From: Pseudomonas sp. GV071
Lineage (GTDB): Bacteria > Pseudomonadota > Gammaproteobacteria > Pseudomonadales > Pseudomonadaceae
Assembly: GCF_003050835.1 (NCBI RefSeq)
Contig: NZ_QAOJ01000010.1
Span: 186,001 to 250,000, forward strand
Direction: 5' to 3'
DNA length: 64,000 bases
Shown here: one piece after another, positions 17,609 to 26,015 of the stretch
Layout of the letters: every line of letters starts with the position of its first letter
How positions within the stretch are numbered: the first letter of the stretch is position 1
Notes under the pieces: model-generated
What the model saw: the letters and a program-made list of their open reading frames with translations, nothing else
Told to the model about the DNA's origin: nothing
Databases searched by the model: none
Position numbers and translations under genes: made by a program

Positions 17609-18409
17609 TCAACTCTTCATCGGCGCCTGCGGGTTGTTCAACGCATACAGGTAACAATCGGCCAAGCTGTGATCGCCCGCCACGCTGGCATAGCTGGCGG
17701 TAAAAGTAATGGCTTGGCCCAGGTGCTGGTAGAGCCAATTGTCGCTGACCCCCGGCGGCACTTCGGGCACCAGATCGCTGTCGTTCACCACCCGATACGT
17801 CGGCACCTCCAGCGCGTTGTAGTAACTGGCAAAGGCGGGTGAGGCCAGGCGCGGGCTGGCGAAGTTGTAGTGCTGCAAGCTCAGGCCCGGCCAGCGCTCA
17901 CGCATATCCAGTACCGCCAGGCTCGACAGCGTGCTGCCCAAACTGTGGCCGCAAACCCACAGAGGCCCTTGCGGGCGCAGTTCGTCGACGGCCTGCAAGG
18001 CCAGGTCGCGCAACGAGGTATAGAGTTTGAGGAAACCGTCGTGGACCAGACCGACATCGTTTAACCAGGGGTAGCTGCGCTGCGGCAGGTCAAGGTCATC
18101 GAGCCAGTCCTGCACCGTATCGGTGCCGCGAAACACCAGGTACACCGCACCCTCAGGGTCGCGCGCGGCGAAGCCGAAGGGTTCCGACTCATTGAGAAAG
18201 TGCAGCTCGCTGAGCACGCTCCACACGGGCACGGAAAACTGCCAGCCATCCAGTGGCGGCAGTTGCCAGGTGAAGTCTTCAGGCTTGCGCGGTTTGCCCT
18301 GGGTCACCCACTGGTCGTACTGGGCATAGCCGTAGTTCACCAGATCAGCGCAAAGCAACGCCTGGGACAGGGAAAACGCCGGGGGAAAGTACATCGGTAA
18401 GCTGGGCAT
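17609..18409 (-). CDS. Class 3 lipase family protein
   Basis: A 266-residue alpha/beta-hydrolase of the lipase class 3 family. The nucleophile elbow GHSLGS is near residue 157; candidate catalytic Asp and His are in VNDSDLVPEVPP and GDHSLADCYLY near the end. The upstream VFRGTDTVQDWLDDL is typical of class 3 lipases and supplies the oxyanion hole. No clear signal peptide is visible. A very strong AAGGAGGT site precedes the ATG at 18409. Likely acts on acylglycerols or lysophospholipids; the substrate is unknown. Confidence 0.9.
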   Translation of the reverse strand: MPSLPMYFPPAFSLSQALLCADLVNYGYAQYDQWVTQGKPRKPEDFTWQLPPLDGWQFSVPVWSVLSELHFLNESEPFGFAARDPEGAVYLVFRGTDTVQDWLDDLDLPQRSYPWLNDVGLVHDGFLKLYTSLRDLALQAVDELRPQGPLWVCGHSLGSTLSSLAVLDMRERWPGLSLQHYNFASPRLASPAFASYYNALEVPTYRVVNDSDLVPEVPPGVSDNWLYQHLGQAITFTASYASVAGDHSLADCYLYALNNPQAPMKS

Positions 18410-18459
18410 TTCGACCTCCTTGTCAGTAAATGAGCCGCTACTCTAAAAACCCGCGTCGA

Positions 18460-18864
18460 TCACTGACTATAGGCGCCGGCCGCTTCGGGTTGGTATTCGA
18501 CGGCCAGCAACGTCAGCTGGATCAGCTTGCCGGCCGGCGTCGGCCAGTCGATGTGTTGGCCTACCGACAACCCCAGCAAGGCGCTGCCGACCGGCGCGAG
18601 GATCGACACGGTACCTTCGCCGCCAGCGTCCTGGGGATAAACCAGGGTCAGGTGATATTCCTTGCCGCTGCCTTCTTCGCGGCAGAACACTCGCGAATTC
18701 ATGGTCACCACGCCGGCCGGCACTTCGTCATGGCCGACGACCTGGGCGCGCGCCAGTTCGGCCTCCAGGGCCTGGGCACCGGGGCCGAAGTCGTCCAGGT
18801 TATCAAGCAGCCGTTCCAGGCGTTGCAGGTCCAGACGGGTAATGGTGATCGCAGGAGCAGTCAT
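18460..18864 (-). CDS. rnk: Regulator of nucleoside diphosphate kinase (Rnk)
   Basis: A 134-residue Rnk protein of the GreA/GreB-related family. The N-terminal coiled coil (ITITRLDLQRLERLLDNLDD) is short compared with GreA, and the C-terminal FKBP-like domain contains LVYPQDAGGEGTVSILAPVG and a closing VGQHIDWPTPAGK. Rnk binds RNA polymerase near the secondary channel and was first found as a regulator of nucleotide metabolism and alginate. The ATG at 18864 gives family length; the longer upstream frame is not supported. Confidence 0.93.
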   Translation of the reverse strand: MTAPAITITRLDLQRLERLLDNLDDFGPGAQALEAELARAQVVGHDEVPAGVVTMNSRVFCREEGSGKEYHLTLVYPQDAGGEGTVSILAPVGSALLGLSVGQHIDWPTPAGKLIQLTLLAVEYQPEAAGAYSQ

Positions 18865-18945
18865 GAATACGGTACTCACAATCAGCAGGCATGCCGCCGC
18901 CAACAATGGCGTGCAAGGCGACAAACCCTAGGCGGTAATAAAGAA

Positions 18946-18973
18946 AAACCCCGACCGAAGCCGGGGTTTTTAG
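18946..18973. terminator. Rho-independent terminator, probably bidirectional
   Basis: The hairpin AAAACCCCGACCGAAGCC/GGGGTTTT pairs AAAACCCC with GGGGTTTT around a short loop and is bordered by A and T runs on both sides. On the minus strand it ends the DUF1289/cyaY transcript before rnk. Confidence 0.88.
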
Positions 18974-19027
18974 CCACCTCGTATGGACGAGGTTGGGCTG
19001 ACCGTAGCACAAGACATGACCCGTTGG

Positions 19028-19276
19028 TCAAGACTGATCAAAAGGCGAGGGTTTCACCCGCGTCAGCGCAAGCTCGATAATTTCGCGGCGCCGCGGGCTG
19101 TCGGCGGCTTTCCATTCACGTATCTCCGACAGCAGGCGACCGCACCCCACGCACACGTCCTCATCATCCAGGCAGCATTGGCGGCGGCAAGGCGACAGCA
19201 CGATATCTTCAGCCGGCGCCTGGGTGCCGGCGACCGGCTGGAACAGCACCGCGCTGCTGGCGTTCTCAGAGCTCAT
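19028..19276 (-). CDS. DUF1289 domain protein, Cys-rich
   Basis: An 82-residue protein of the DUF1289 family. The hallmark Cys motif is present as SPCRRQCCLDDEDVCVGCGR (residues about 29-48), followed by LSEIREWKAADSPRRREII. The Cys spacing suggests a metal or Fe-S site, but this is inference. The start ATG at 19276 lies inside the end of cyaY, with an 11-base overlap, so translation is likely coupled. Its job beside frataxin may relate to iron or cluster handling, though no direct evidence exists. Confidence 0.87.
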   Translation of the reverse strand: MSSENASSAVLFQPVAGTQAPAEDIVLSPCRRQCCLDDEDVCVGCGRLLSEIREWKAADSPRRREIIELALTRVKPSPFDQS

Positions 19277-19598
19277 CGAACTCGATCGCCTCTTCGGCTT
19301 GCTCCAGGGTGATGCGCGCGAGCATTTCACCGAGCAGTTCATCGCTGGTGTCGCAGATCCAGCGATCGGTGGCGCTGTCGTAATCGAAGTGGAAACCACC
19401 GGAGCGAGCCGCCACCCAGAGCTGACGAATCGGCACCTGGCGGCTGAGGATCAGTTGCGTGCCATTGGCGAAACGCACGGTGAGGATGCCGGCGGAGTTT
19501 TCCAGGTCGAGGTCCAGGCCGCTGTCATCGAAAATGTCTTCTACCGATTCCTGGGTGGCATCCACCAGGTCGTGAAAACGCGCTTCGGTCAAACTCAT
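19266..19598 (-). CDS. cyaY: Iron donor protein CyaY (bacterial frataxin)
   Basis: A 110-residue frataxin homologue that binds iron through an acidic ridge and modulates Fe-S cluster assembly by IscS/IscU. The first helix MSLTEARFHDLVDATQESVE is followed by acidic DIFDDSGLDLDLEN, then beta strands with ILTVRFANGTQLILSRQ and the conserved QLWVAARSGGFHFDY. The ATG at 19598 gives the usual length. It overlaps the downstream DUF1289 gene. Confidence 0.95.
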   Translation of the reverse strand: MSLTEARFHDLVDATQESVEDIFDDSGLDLDLENSAGILTVRFANGTQLILSRQVPIRQLWVAARSGGFHFDYDSATDRWICDTSDELLGEMLARITLEQAEEAIEFDEL

Positions 19599-19661
19599 AA
19601 CGGGCACCTCAGGCAAAAAATAAGGCAACGTCACAGTGTGCGTTGCAGCAGTTATAGGGTG

Positions 19662-20699
19662 TCAGCTCAGCAGCGCACGGCGGTATTCGGCGGGACTCTG
19701 CCCGGTCCAGCGGCGGAACGCGCGAGCCAGCGAACCGGCCTCGCTGAAACCGACAAAAAAGGCGATGTCAGCCAATTCCAGCGTCGGATCGCGCAAGTAT
19801 TGAAGTACCAGCTGCTGACGGGTCTCGTCGACCAGTTGGCTGAATGATAACCCGGTCTCGCGCAGACGGCGCTGCAAGGTGCGTGGACTGAGTGCCAGAA
19901 TCTGCGCCAGGCGCTCCAGGTCCGGCCCCTCGTCTGCCAGTTGTTTGGCCAGCTCCAGGCGCGCGCGGTCGAGAACCTGCTGACCTTGGCGTAATTCGCT
20001 GAGCAGGCGGTCGGCGTAGCCATCGAGCATTTGCCGCACCTGCGCATCGGCCTGACCGAGCGGCGCTTGGAGCAAACGTTTGGGGAATACCAGGGCGTTG
20101 TCGGCCTGAGAAAAAAGCACCGGGCAGCGGAAGATGCGCTGGTACTCCGTGGTATCGGCCGGTGCTGGATGCTGGAAGCGCACCTCGGTGGGCGGGATGT
20201 CCAGACCACTGATCCAGTGGCCAAAGGTGGTCCAGCCGGCCAGGGTTTCTTCGCTCAATTGGCGCTGCTGTTGCGGCAACAGCGGCTGCCAGCTGTGCGC
20301 CACCTGCGGCTCCAGGCCTGGGCGAGCAGGTTCATCGGCCAGATCGACATGCCCCAGGCTGCCCACCAACGTGGCGTAGCGCGCCTGCCGGTGCAGGGCA
20401 TCGCCAAGGGTGGCGCAGCTCATCAACAGGTAACCGAGCACGCCGTAGTAACCGGGGCGCACCGCCTCGCCCAGGTGAAGGCCGAAAAACTCATCGCCGG
20501 TCAGTGCCACGCCACGCGCCATCAACTCCAGATACACCGAGGCGGCCACCCGCTGGTCGCGCTGAGCCAACAACCCCGGGCTCAGTTGCAAGGGTTCCAG
20601 TAGCGTCTCGGCGGCGATGCCCTGGCGGCCCAGATAGTCCAGCAGCCCCTGCAAATAGGCGACCGAGACTGAGCCGGCGAGGGGCGTGGGGGTATCCAT
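19662..20699 (-). CDS. AraC-family transcriptional regulator
   Basis: A 345-residue regulator with an N-terminal arabinose-operon-regulator-like sensing domain (about 20-200, GLLDYLGRQGIAAETLLEPL) and a C-terminal AraC double helix-turn-helix (about 245-340). The latter contains LSPRTLQRRLRETGLSFSQL and VGFSEAGSLARAFRRWTGQS. This architecture is common among Pseudomonas regulators of catabolic or lipid genes; the effector is unknown. AGGAG lies upstream of the ATG at 20699. It is inserted between cyaY and the divergent lptM-lysA operon; no adjacent target gene is obvious. Confidence 0.92.
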   Translation of the reverse strand: MDTPTPLAGSVSVAYLQGLLDYLGRQGIAAETLLEPLQLSPGLLAQRDQRVAASVYLELMARGVALTGDEFFGLHLGEAVRPGYYGVLGYLLMSCATLGDALHRQARYATLVGSLGHVDLADEPARPGLEPQVAHSWQPLLPQQQRQLSEETLAGWTTFGHWISGLDIPPTEVRFQHPAPADTTEYQRIFRCPVLFSQADNALVFPKRLLQAPLGQADAQVRQMLDGYADRLLSELRQGQQVLDRARLELAKQLADEGPDLERLAQILALSPRTLQRRLRETGLSFSQLVDETRQQLVLQYLRDPTLELADIAFFVGFSEAGSLARAFRRWTGQSPAEYRRALLS

Positions 20700-20858
20700 C
20701 GTAGCTCCTGAATGGACCGGAAGTGGCAACAACATAGCCCCCTACGATAGCGCCAGAGCCCGCTGCACGGGAGTCCTGGTTGAGTGGCTGGCGCATAGGC
20801 AAGGCGCCGGGGGGCCGGTATACTCGGGCGCAATCACTGCTTTTACAAGGAATCCGCC

Positions 20859-20984
20859 ATGAAGCGGCTACTGACTGCCCTTATCGCGCTCGTCGCTATT
20901 TCGTCTCTGCTCGGCGGCTGCGGCCAGAAAGGCCCGCTGTACCTGCCAGGCGAAGATCAACCGTCTGCTGAACACACCCATTAA
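20859..20984 (+). CDS. lptM: LPS-assembly lipoprotein LptM (LppL/YifL type)
   Basis: A 41-residue lipoprotein too short for most gene callers. The signal peptide MKRLLTALIALVAISSLLGG ends at the lipobox LGGC (Cys21). The mature part starts CGQKGPLYLP, the hallmark CGxKGPLYxP of the YifL/LptM family that helps assemble the LptD-LptE translocon. AAGGA precedes the ATG. It is the first gene of the operon with lysA, whose ATG follows 9 bases after its stop and whose AGGAGG ribosome site overlaps that end. The same pairing with lysA-dapF is seen in many gamma-proteobacteria. Confidence 0.92.
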   Translation: MKRLLTALIALVAISSLLGGCGQKGPLYLPGEDQPSAEHTH

Positions 20985-20993
20985 GGAGGCGGT

Positions 20994-22241
20994 ATGCACG
21001 CCTTCAATTACCGCACAGGCGAACTGTTTGCGGAGGGTGTGGCGTTGTCCGCCATTGCCGAGCGTTTTGGTACTCCCACCTACGTTTACTCGCGGGCGCA
21101 CATCAGCGCGCAATTCAATGCCTATGCCGACGCCCTGCAAGGCGTACCGCATCTGGTCTGCTACGCGGTAAAAGCCAACTCCAACCTGGCCGTTCTGAAC
21201 CTGCTGGCCCGTCTGGGCGCCGGGTTCGACATCGTCTCCTCGGGCGAACTGGAACGCGTGCTGGCGGCAGGTGGCGAGCCAGGCAAAATCGTGTTCTCCG
21301 GCGTTGGCAAAAGCCGTGACGACATGCGCCGCGCGCTGGAAGTGGGCGTGCATTGCTTCAACGTCGAGTCCACCGATGAGCTGGAGCGCCTGCAACAGGT
21401 GGCTGCCGAGCAGGACCTGATCGCGCCGATCTCCCTGCGGGTCAACCCGGATGTCGACGCCGGCACCCACCCGTACATTTCCACCGGCCTCAAAGAAAAC
21501 AAATTCGGCATCGCCATTGCTGATGCCGAAGCGGTATACGCCCGCGCTCAAGAGCTGCCGAACCTGAAAGTGCTGGGGGTGGACTGCCATATCGGTTCGC
21601 AACTGACCAGCCTGCCGCCGTTCCTCGACGCCCTCGACCGCCTGCTGGCGTTGATCGACCGCCTCGCCGCACGTGGCATCCAGATTCAGCACCTGGACCT
21701 GGGTGGCGGTGTTGGCGTGCGTTACAAAGACGAAACGCCACCGCTGGTTAGCGACTACATCAAAGCCGTGCGTGAACGCACCGCCGGCCGCGACCTGAAG
21801 CTGGTGTTCGAGCCTGGCCGCTACATCGTCGCCAATGGCGGCGTGCTGCTGACCCAGGTGGAATACCTCAAGCACACCGAACACAAAGACTTCGCCATCG
21901 TCGATGCGGCCATGAACGACCTGATCCGCCCGGCCCTGTACCAGGCCTGGATGGACGTGGTGGCCGTGCAGCCACGCGAGGGTGCCGCGCGCGCTTACGA
22001 CATCGTCGGCCCGATCTGCGAAACCGGCGACTTCCTGGCCAAAGGCCGCGAGCTGGCATTGCAAGAAGGTGATTTGCTGGCGGTGTGTTCGGCGGGCGCC
22101 TATGGTTTTGCCATGAGCTCCAACTACAACACCCGTGGCCGTTGCGCCGAAGTGCTGGTCGACGGCGAACAGGCTTATGAAGTGCGTCGCCGCGAGACCG
22201 TGCAAGAACTCTATGCTGGCGAAAGCCTGCTGCCGGAGTAA
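20994..22241 (+). CDS. lysA: Diaminopimelate decarboxylase
   Basis: A 415-residue PLP enzyme converting meso-diaminopimelate to lysine. The Schiff-base Lys60 is in VCYAVKANSNLAVL, the Gly-rich phosphate-binding segment is HLDLGGGVGVRY, and the active-site Cys of the dimer partner is in GPICETGDFLAKGREL (about residue 342). It is the second gene of the lptM-lysA-dapF-DUF484-xerC-HAD operon, with dapF starting 5 bases after its stop. Confidence 0.97.
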   Translation: MHAFNYRTGELFAEGVALSAIAERFGTPTYVYSRAHISAQFNAYADALQGVPHLVCYAVKANSNLAVLNLLARLGAGFDIVSSGELERVLAAGGEPGKIVFSGVGKSRDDMRRALEVGVHCFNVESTDELERLQQVAAEQDLIAPISLRVNPDVDAGTHPYISTGLKENKFGIAIADAEAVYARAQELPNLKVLGVDCHIGSQLTSLPPFLDALDRLLALIDRLAARGIQIQHLDLGGGVGVRYKDETPPLVSDYIKAVRERTAGRDLKLVFEPGRYIVANGGVLLTQVEYLKHTEHKDFAIVDAAMNDLIRPALYQAWMDVVAVQPREGAARAYDIVGPICETGDFLAKGRELALQEGDLLAVCSAGAYGFAMSSNYNTRGRCAEVLVDGEQAYEVRRRETVQELYAGESLLPE

Positions 22242-22246
22242 CGGTC

Positions 22247-23077
22247 ATGCTGCTGCGATTCACCAAAATGCACGGGCTGGGCAATGACTTCATGGTCCTT
22301 GACCTGGTCAGCCAGCACGCGCATATCCAGCCCAAACACGCCAAGCAATGGGGCGACCGCAACACCGGCGTGGGTTTCGACCAACTGCTGCTGGTGGAGC
22401 CCCCGACCAACCCTGAGGTGGACTTCCGCTACCGCATCTTCAACTCCGACGGTTCGGAAGTGGAGCAATGCGGCAACGGTGCGCGCTGCTTCGCGCGCTT
22501 CGTGCTGGACAAGCGCCTGACCATGAAACGCCAGATCCGCGTGGAAACCTCCGGCGGCATCATCGAGCTGGATGTCCGGGCAGACGGCCAGATCAGCGTC
22601 AATATGGGCGCACCGATCCTTGAGCCGGCGCGCATTCCGTTCCAGGCCGACAGCCAGGCGCTGAACTATCAAGTGGATGTCGAGGGCACAGCCGTGACGC
22701 TGGCCGCCGTCTCCATGGGCAACCCGCACGCCGTGTTGCGCGTCGACGACGTCGCCAATGCACCCGTGCACAGTCTGGGGCCGAAACTGGAACACCACCC
22801 CCGTTTCCCGCAGCGCGTGAACGTCGGTTTTCTGCAAGTTATCGACCGTCAGCATGCCAAGCTGCGCGTCTGGGAACGTGGCGCCGGGGAAACCCAGGCC
22901 TGCGGTACCGGTGCCTGCGCTGCGGCGGTAGCCGCTATCAGCCAGGGCTGGATGGATTCACCCCTGCAACTCGAACTGCCTGGAGGCCGTCTGTTCATTG
23001 AATGGGCCGGCCCAGGGCACCCCGTAATGATGACCGGGCCGGCGGTCCGGGTTTATGAAGGGCAGGTTCGCCTATGA
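22247..23077 (+). CDS. dapF: Diaminopimelate epimerase
   Basis: A 276-residue cofactor-independent racemase converting LL- to meso-diaminopimelate for peptidoglycan and lysine. Both catalytic Cys residues are present: Cys75 in EVEQCGNGARC and Cys219 in ETQACGTGACAAA. The N-terminus LLRFTKMHGLGNDF is typical. It overlaps the DUF484 gene by 4 bases (ATGA), indicating coupled translation within the operon. Placed directly after lysA, so both enzymes of the last steps are made together. Confidence 0.97.
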   Translation: MLLRFTKMHGLGNDFMVLDLVSQHAHIQPKHAKQWGDRNTGVGFDQLLLVEPPTNPEVDFRYRIFNSDGSEVEQCGNGARCFARFVLDKRLTMKRQIRVETSGGIIELDVRADGQISVNMGAPILEPARIPFQADSQALNYQVDVEGTAVTLAAVSMGNPHAVLRVDDVANAPVHSLGPKLEHHPRFPQRVNVGFLQVIDRQHAKLRVWERGAGETQACGTGACAAAVAAISQGWMDSPLQLELPGGRLFIEWAGPGHPVMMTGPAVRVYEGQVRL

Positions 23078-23775
23078 CCGACAAGCAGCAAGACCCTATC
23101 GCACCTCTGGACGCCGAAGCGGTGGCCGCCTACCTGCGGGCCCACCCGGAGTTTTTCGTCGACCACGACGAGCTGATTCCCGAACTGCGCATTCCCCATC
23201 AGCGCGGTGAGTCTGTGTCGCTGGTGGAGCGTCAGGTCAAGCTGCTGCGTGAGCGCAATATCGAAATGCGCCACCGTCTTTCGCAACTGATGGATGTCGC
23301 CCGCGACAACGATCGGCTGTTCGACAAGACCCGTCGCCTGGTCCTCGACTTGCTCGACGCCGGCACCCTGGAAGAAGTGGTCAGCGCTGTCGAAGACAGC
23401 CTGCGCCATGAATTCCAGGTGCCCTTCGTCAGTCTCACCCTGTTCAGCGAAACCCCAACCGGCGTGGGCCGCTCGGTAAGCTTTGCCGAAGCCCACCAGG
23501 CCATCGGTGGTTTACTGGCCGACGGCAAGACCATTTGTGGTGTGCTGCGTAGCCACGAGCTGGCCTTCCTGTTCGGCGAAGAAGAGCGTGACGCCGTCGG
23601 CTCAGCAGCGGTGGTTGCCCTCAGCCACCAAGGCTTGCACGGTGTACTGGCAATCGGCAGCCCAGACCCCCAGCACTACAAAAGCTCCCTCGGGACCCTC
23701 TTCCTCGGCTACATCGCCGAAGTTCTCGCCCGCGTATTGCCGCGCTTCGCCACCCCGCTGCGTTCGGTACGCTAA
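23074..23775 (+). CDS. DUF484 family protein (GAF-like)
   Basis: A 233-residue protein of the DUF484 family that regularly sits between dapF and xerC. The N-terminal part, LDAEAVAAYLRAHPEFFVDH, is a conserved family start, followed by a coiled-coil helix (VERQVKLLRERNIEMRHRLS) and a GAF-like domain (about 80-225) with VAFLFG/AVVALSHQGLHGVLAIG type strands. A sensory or structural role is possible but unproven. Overlaps the dapF stop by 4 bases. Confidence 0.9.
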   Translation: MTDKQQDPIAPLDAEAVAAYLRAHPEFFVDHDELIPELRIPHQRGESVSLVERQVKLLRERNIEMRHRLSQLMDVARDNDRLFDKTRRLVLDLLDAGTLEEVVSAVEDSLRHEFQVPFVSLTLFSETPTGVGRSVSFAEAHQAIGGLLADGKTICGVLRSHELAFLFGEEERDAVGSAAVVALSHQGLHGVLAIGSPDPQHYKSSLGTLFLGYIAEVLARVLPRFATPLRSVR

Positions 23776-23803
23776 CCCGCCTGGTCGGCAGGAGCACGGT
23801 TTG

Positions 23804-24700
23804 ATGCAAGCGGCCCTGGATGCCTACCTGCAACACCTGCGCAGCGAGCGGCAGATGTCGCCGCATACCCTCGAAGCTTATCAGCGCGACCTGCTGAAAC
23901 TGCTGGCCCTGTGCGAGAAACAAGGCATCAGTTCCTGGGCCACACTCGACGTGCGCCAATTGCGCAGCTTCGTTGCCCGTCTGCACCAGCAAGGGTTGTC
24001 GGCCCGCAGCCTGGCGCGCTTGCTCTCGGCCACACGTGGGCTGTACAGCTATCTGCTCGGCGAAGGCCTTTGCCAGCACGACCCTGCCACCGGCATCGCC
24101 CCGCCCAAACGGGAACGACGCCTGCCGCGCACCCTGGATGCCGACCGTACCGCGCAGCTACTTGATGGTGCGGTGGAAGACGACTTCATCGGCCTGCGCG
24201 ACCAAGCCATGCTCGAATTGTTCTACTCCTCCGGCTTGCGCCTGGCCGAACTGGCCGGCCTGAACCTGCAGCAGTTGGACCTGCCCGGCGGGCTGGTGGA
24301 AGTATTCGGCAAAGGCAGCAAAACCCGCGTATTGCCCCTGGGCCGCAAAGCCCGCGAAGCCATCGAAAACTGGCTGGCGCAACGCGCCCTGGCCAACCCG
24401 ATGGACGACGCCGTATTCATCAGTGCGAAAGGCCAACGCCTCGGCCCGCGCGCCATTCAAAAACGCGTCGGCCAAGCCGGCGTGCGCGAGCTGGGCCAAC
24501 ACCTGCACCCGCATATGCTGCGCCACTCCTTTGCCAGCCATATGCTCGAATCCTCCCAGGACCTGCGTGCGGTCCAGGAACTGCTCGGGCACGCCGACAT
24601 CGCCACCACGCAGATCTACACCCACCTGGACTTCCAGCACCTGGCCACGGTCTACGACGGTGCCCACCCCCGCGCCAAACGCAAAAGCAGTGAGCCATGA
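23804..24700 (+). CDS. xerC: Tyrosine recombinase XerC
   Basis: A 298-residue site-specific recombinase that, with XerD, resolves chromosome dimers at dif. The N-terminal SAM-like domain (MQAALDAYLQHLRSERQMS) precedes the catalytic domain with Arg146 in SSGLRLAELAGL, the HxxR box HMLRHSFASHML, GHADIATTQIYTHL and the nucleophile Tyr272. The ATG at 23804 with AGGAGCA upstream is chosen; the long open frame from 23483 overlaps DUF484 and is spurious. Its stop overlaps the HAD gene start by 4 bases. Confidence 0.96.
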   Translation: MQAALDAYLQHLRSERQMSPHTLEAYQRDLLKLLALCEKQGISSWATLDVRQLRSFVARLHQQGLSARSLARLLSATRGLYSYLLGEGLCQHDPATGIAPPKRERRLPRTLDADRTAQLLDGAVEDDFIGLRDQAMLELFYSSGLRLAELAGLNLQQLDLPGGLVEVFGKGSKTRVLPLGRKAREAIENWLAQRALANPMDDAVFISAKGQRLGPRAIQKRVGQAGVRELGQHLHPHMLRHSFASHMLESSQDLRAVQELLGHADIATTQIYTHLDFQHLATVYDGAHPRAKRKSSEP

Positions 24701-25392
24701 GCATTGAGCTGATCACCTTCGACCTCGACGACACCCTGTGGGACAACCTCCCCGTGATCACTGGCGCCGAGGCCGCCATGCGCACCTGGCTGGCCGAAAA
24801 CGCTCCGTTGTTGGCGGCGCTGCCAGTGGAGCATTTGTGGGAAATTCGCAGCCAGGTACTGGCCGCTGAACCGACGCTGCGCTATCGCCTCAGCGAACTG
24901 CGCAAACGCACGTTGTTTCTGGCGATGGAGGGGGTTGGTTACAGCGCCGAACAATCACAGCACATGGCCGAACAAGCCTTCCACGCCATGCTCGACGCAC
25001 GCCACCGCATCACTTTTTTCGACGACACGGTGCCGACCCTTGAGCACCTCACCGAGCGCTACACCCTGGGCGTGATAACCAACGGCAACGCCGACGTGCG
25101 CCGCCTGGGCCTGGCCGATTATTTCCGCTTCGCCCTGTGTGCCGAGGACCTCGGCATCGGCAAACCGGACCCGCTGCCGTTCGTGACAGCCCTGCAACAC
25201 GCAGGCGTAGAAGCACGTGCCGGTGTGCATGTGGGCGACCATCCGGCCGACGATATTCGCGGCGCGCAGAACGCCGGAATGCGGGCAATCTGGTTCAACC
25301 CGCAGGGGAAAAGCTGGGAAGGCGAAGGCTGCCCGGATGCAGAGATTCGGGCGTTGGCGCAATTGCCAGGCGTGCTGGATCAGTGGGGCTGA
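24697..25392 (+). CDS. HAD-superfamily hydrolase, YigB-like
   Basis: A 231-residue phosphatase-like protein of the haloacid dehalogenase superfamily. Motif I is FDLDDTLWDN (nucleophile Asp near residue 9), motif II is GVITNGNAD, motif III Lys is in LGIGKPDPLPF and motif IV is GDHPADDIRGAQNAGM. A helical cap lies after motif I, so it is subclass I. E. coli YigB in the same place after xerC dephosphorylates FMN and others; a similar role is inferred. Last gene of the operon. Confidence 0.92.
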   Translation: MSIELITFDLDDTLWDNLPVITGAEAAMRTWLAENAPLLAALPVEHLWEIRSQVLAAEPTLRYRLSELRKRTLFLAMEGVGYSAEQSQHMAEQAFHAMLDARHRITFFDDTVPTLEHLTERYTLGVITNGNADVRRLGLADYFRFALCAEDLGIGKPDPLPFVTALQHAGVEARAGVHVGDHPADDIRGAQNAGMRAIWFNPQGKSWEGEGCPDAEIRALAQLPGVLDQWG

Positions 25393-25415
25393 CGCGTCTA
25401 TTGAGGCGTAAAACC

Positions 25416-25530
25416 AATCGAGGCTGAATCGGAGGGCCGTCCTCCTCTCCCACAGAAAAACTTGGCTTATTGTGGGAGGCTTCAGCCTCGATTCTTTTGA
25501 TCTGTGCGACTTCAGCCGCGACACATCTCG
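25416..25530. repeat. REP-like palindrome cluster
   Basis: AATCGAGGCTGAA (25416-25428) is repeated inverted as TTCAGCCTCGATT (25481-25493), enclosing CTCTCCCACAG and TGTGGGAGG arms that also pair. A further partial copy, GCGACTTCAGCCGCGAC, follows. The GTGGGAGGCTTCAGCC heads resemble Pseudomonas REP heads. Located downstream of the HAD gene and before a terminator. Confidence 0.75.
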
Positions 25531-25565
25531 AAATCGAGCGAGCTACAGAAGTGCAAGGCCAACAA

Positions 25566-25594
25566 AAAGCCCGCCAATTTGGCGGGCTTTTTGT
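25566..25594. terminator. Bidirectional rho-independent terminator
   Basis: AAAAAGCCCGCCAAT pairs with TTGGCGGGCTTTTT: a GC-rich stem with A and T runs on both sides. It closes the rightward lptM-HAD operon and the leftward sutA gene. Confidence 0.93.
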
Positions 25595-25605
25595 TGGCCT
25601 AAACC

Positions 25606-25938
25606 TTAAATAGGGCGGCTGCCGTATTTACTGTCAGGCTTCTTGGGCGGATCGGCCACCACGTTGGGCTCGACTTCCTGCACCTTGCCGCCACGGGACA
25701 GGAACTCCTGCATGGCACGCTCCAGCGCATCGCGCTCCTTCTGCTTGGCTTCGATGCTCGGCAGCTCATCGATATCGACGGCAGCCTTGGCTTTCTTGCC
25801 AGCCTTTACCGGGACATCGCTGTCACTGTCGCTGTCATCGCCATCATCGGCCACGCCATCATCAGCAGCCGCCAGCTCTTCGCCGTCGTCTTCTGCACCA
25901 CCTTCCAGCTCGTCTTGTTCCAGATCTTCGTCGCTCAT
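25606..25938 (-). CDS. sutA: RNA polymerase-binding regulator SutA
   Basis: A 110-residue, very acidic protein recognised as SutA, a Pseudomonas factor that binds RNA polymerase and supports transcription of housekeeping genes, including ribosomal genes, during slow growth. The N-terminus is a disordered Asp/Glu-rich stretch (MSDEDLEQDELEGGAEDDG). A central helix (SIEAKQKERDALERAMQEFL) follows, then the conserved tail VQEVEPNVVADPPKKPDSKY. The start at 25938 is used rather than the upstream in-frame ATG. It is followed by a strong terminator. Confidence 0.9.
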   Translation of the reverse strand: MSDEDLEQDELEGGAEDDGEELAAADDGVADDGDDSDSDSDVPVKAGKKAKAAVDIDELPSIEAKQKERDALERAMQEFLSRGGKVQEVEPNVVADPPKKPDSKYGSRPI

Positions 25939-26015
25939 GTTTAACCTCATGACTTGCGAAAAGCAGATTAGTTATAGCCCAGCAACGCACGCTGTCGCGC
26001 ATTGCCAGAAAAAAT

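Noticed and set aside
23483..23803. Extended start of xerC at 23483
   Set aside because: The extra 107 codons lie in the DUF484 gene in another frame, and XerC length and the AGGAG site support 23804.
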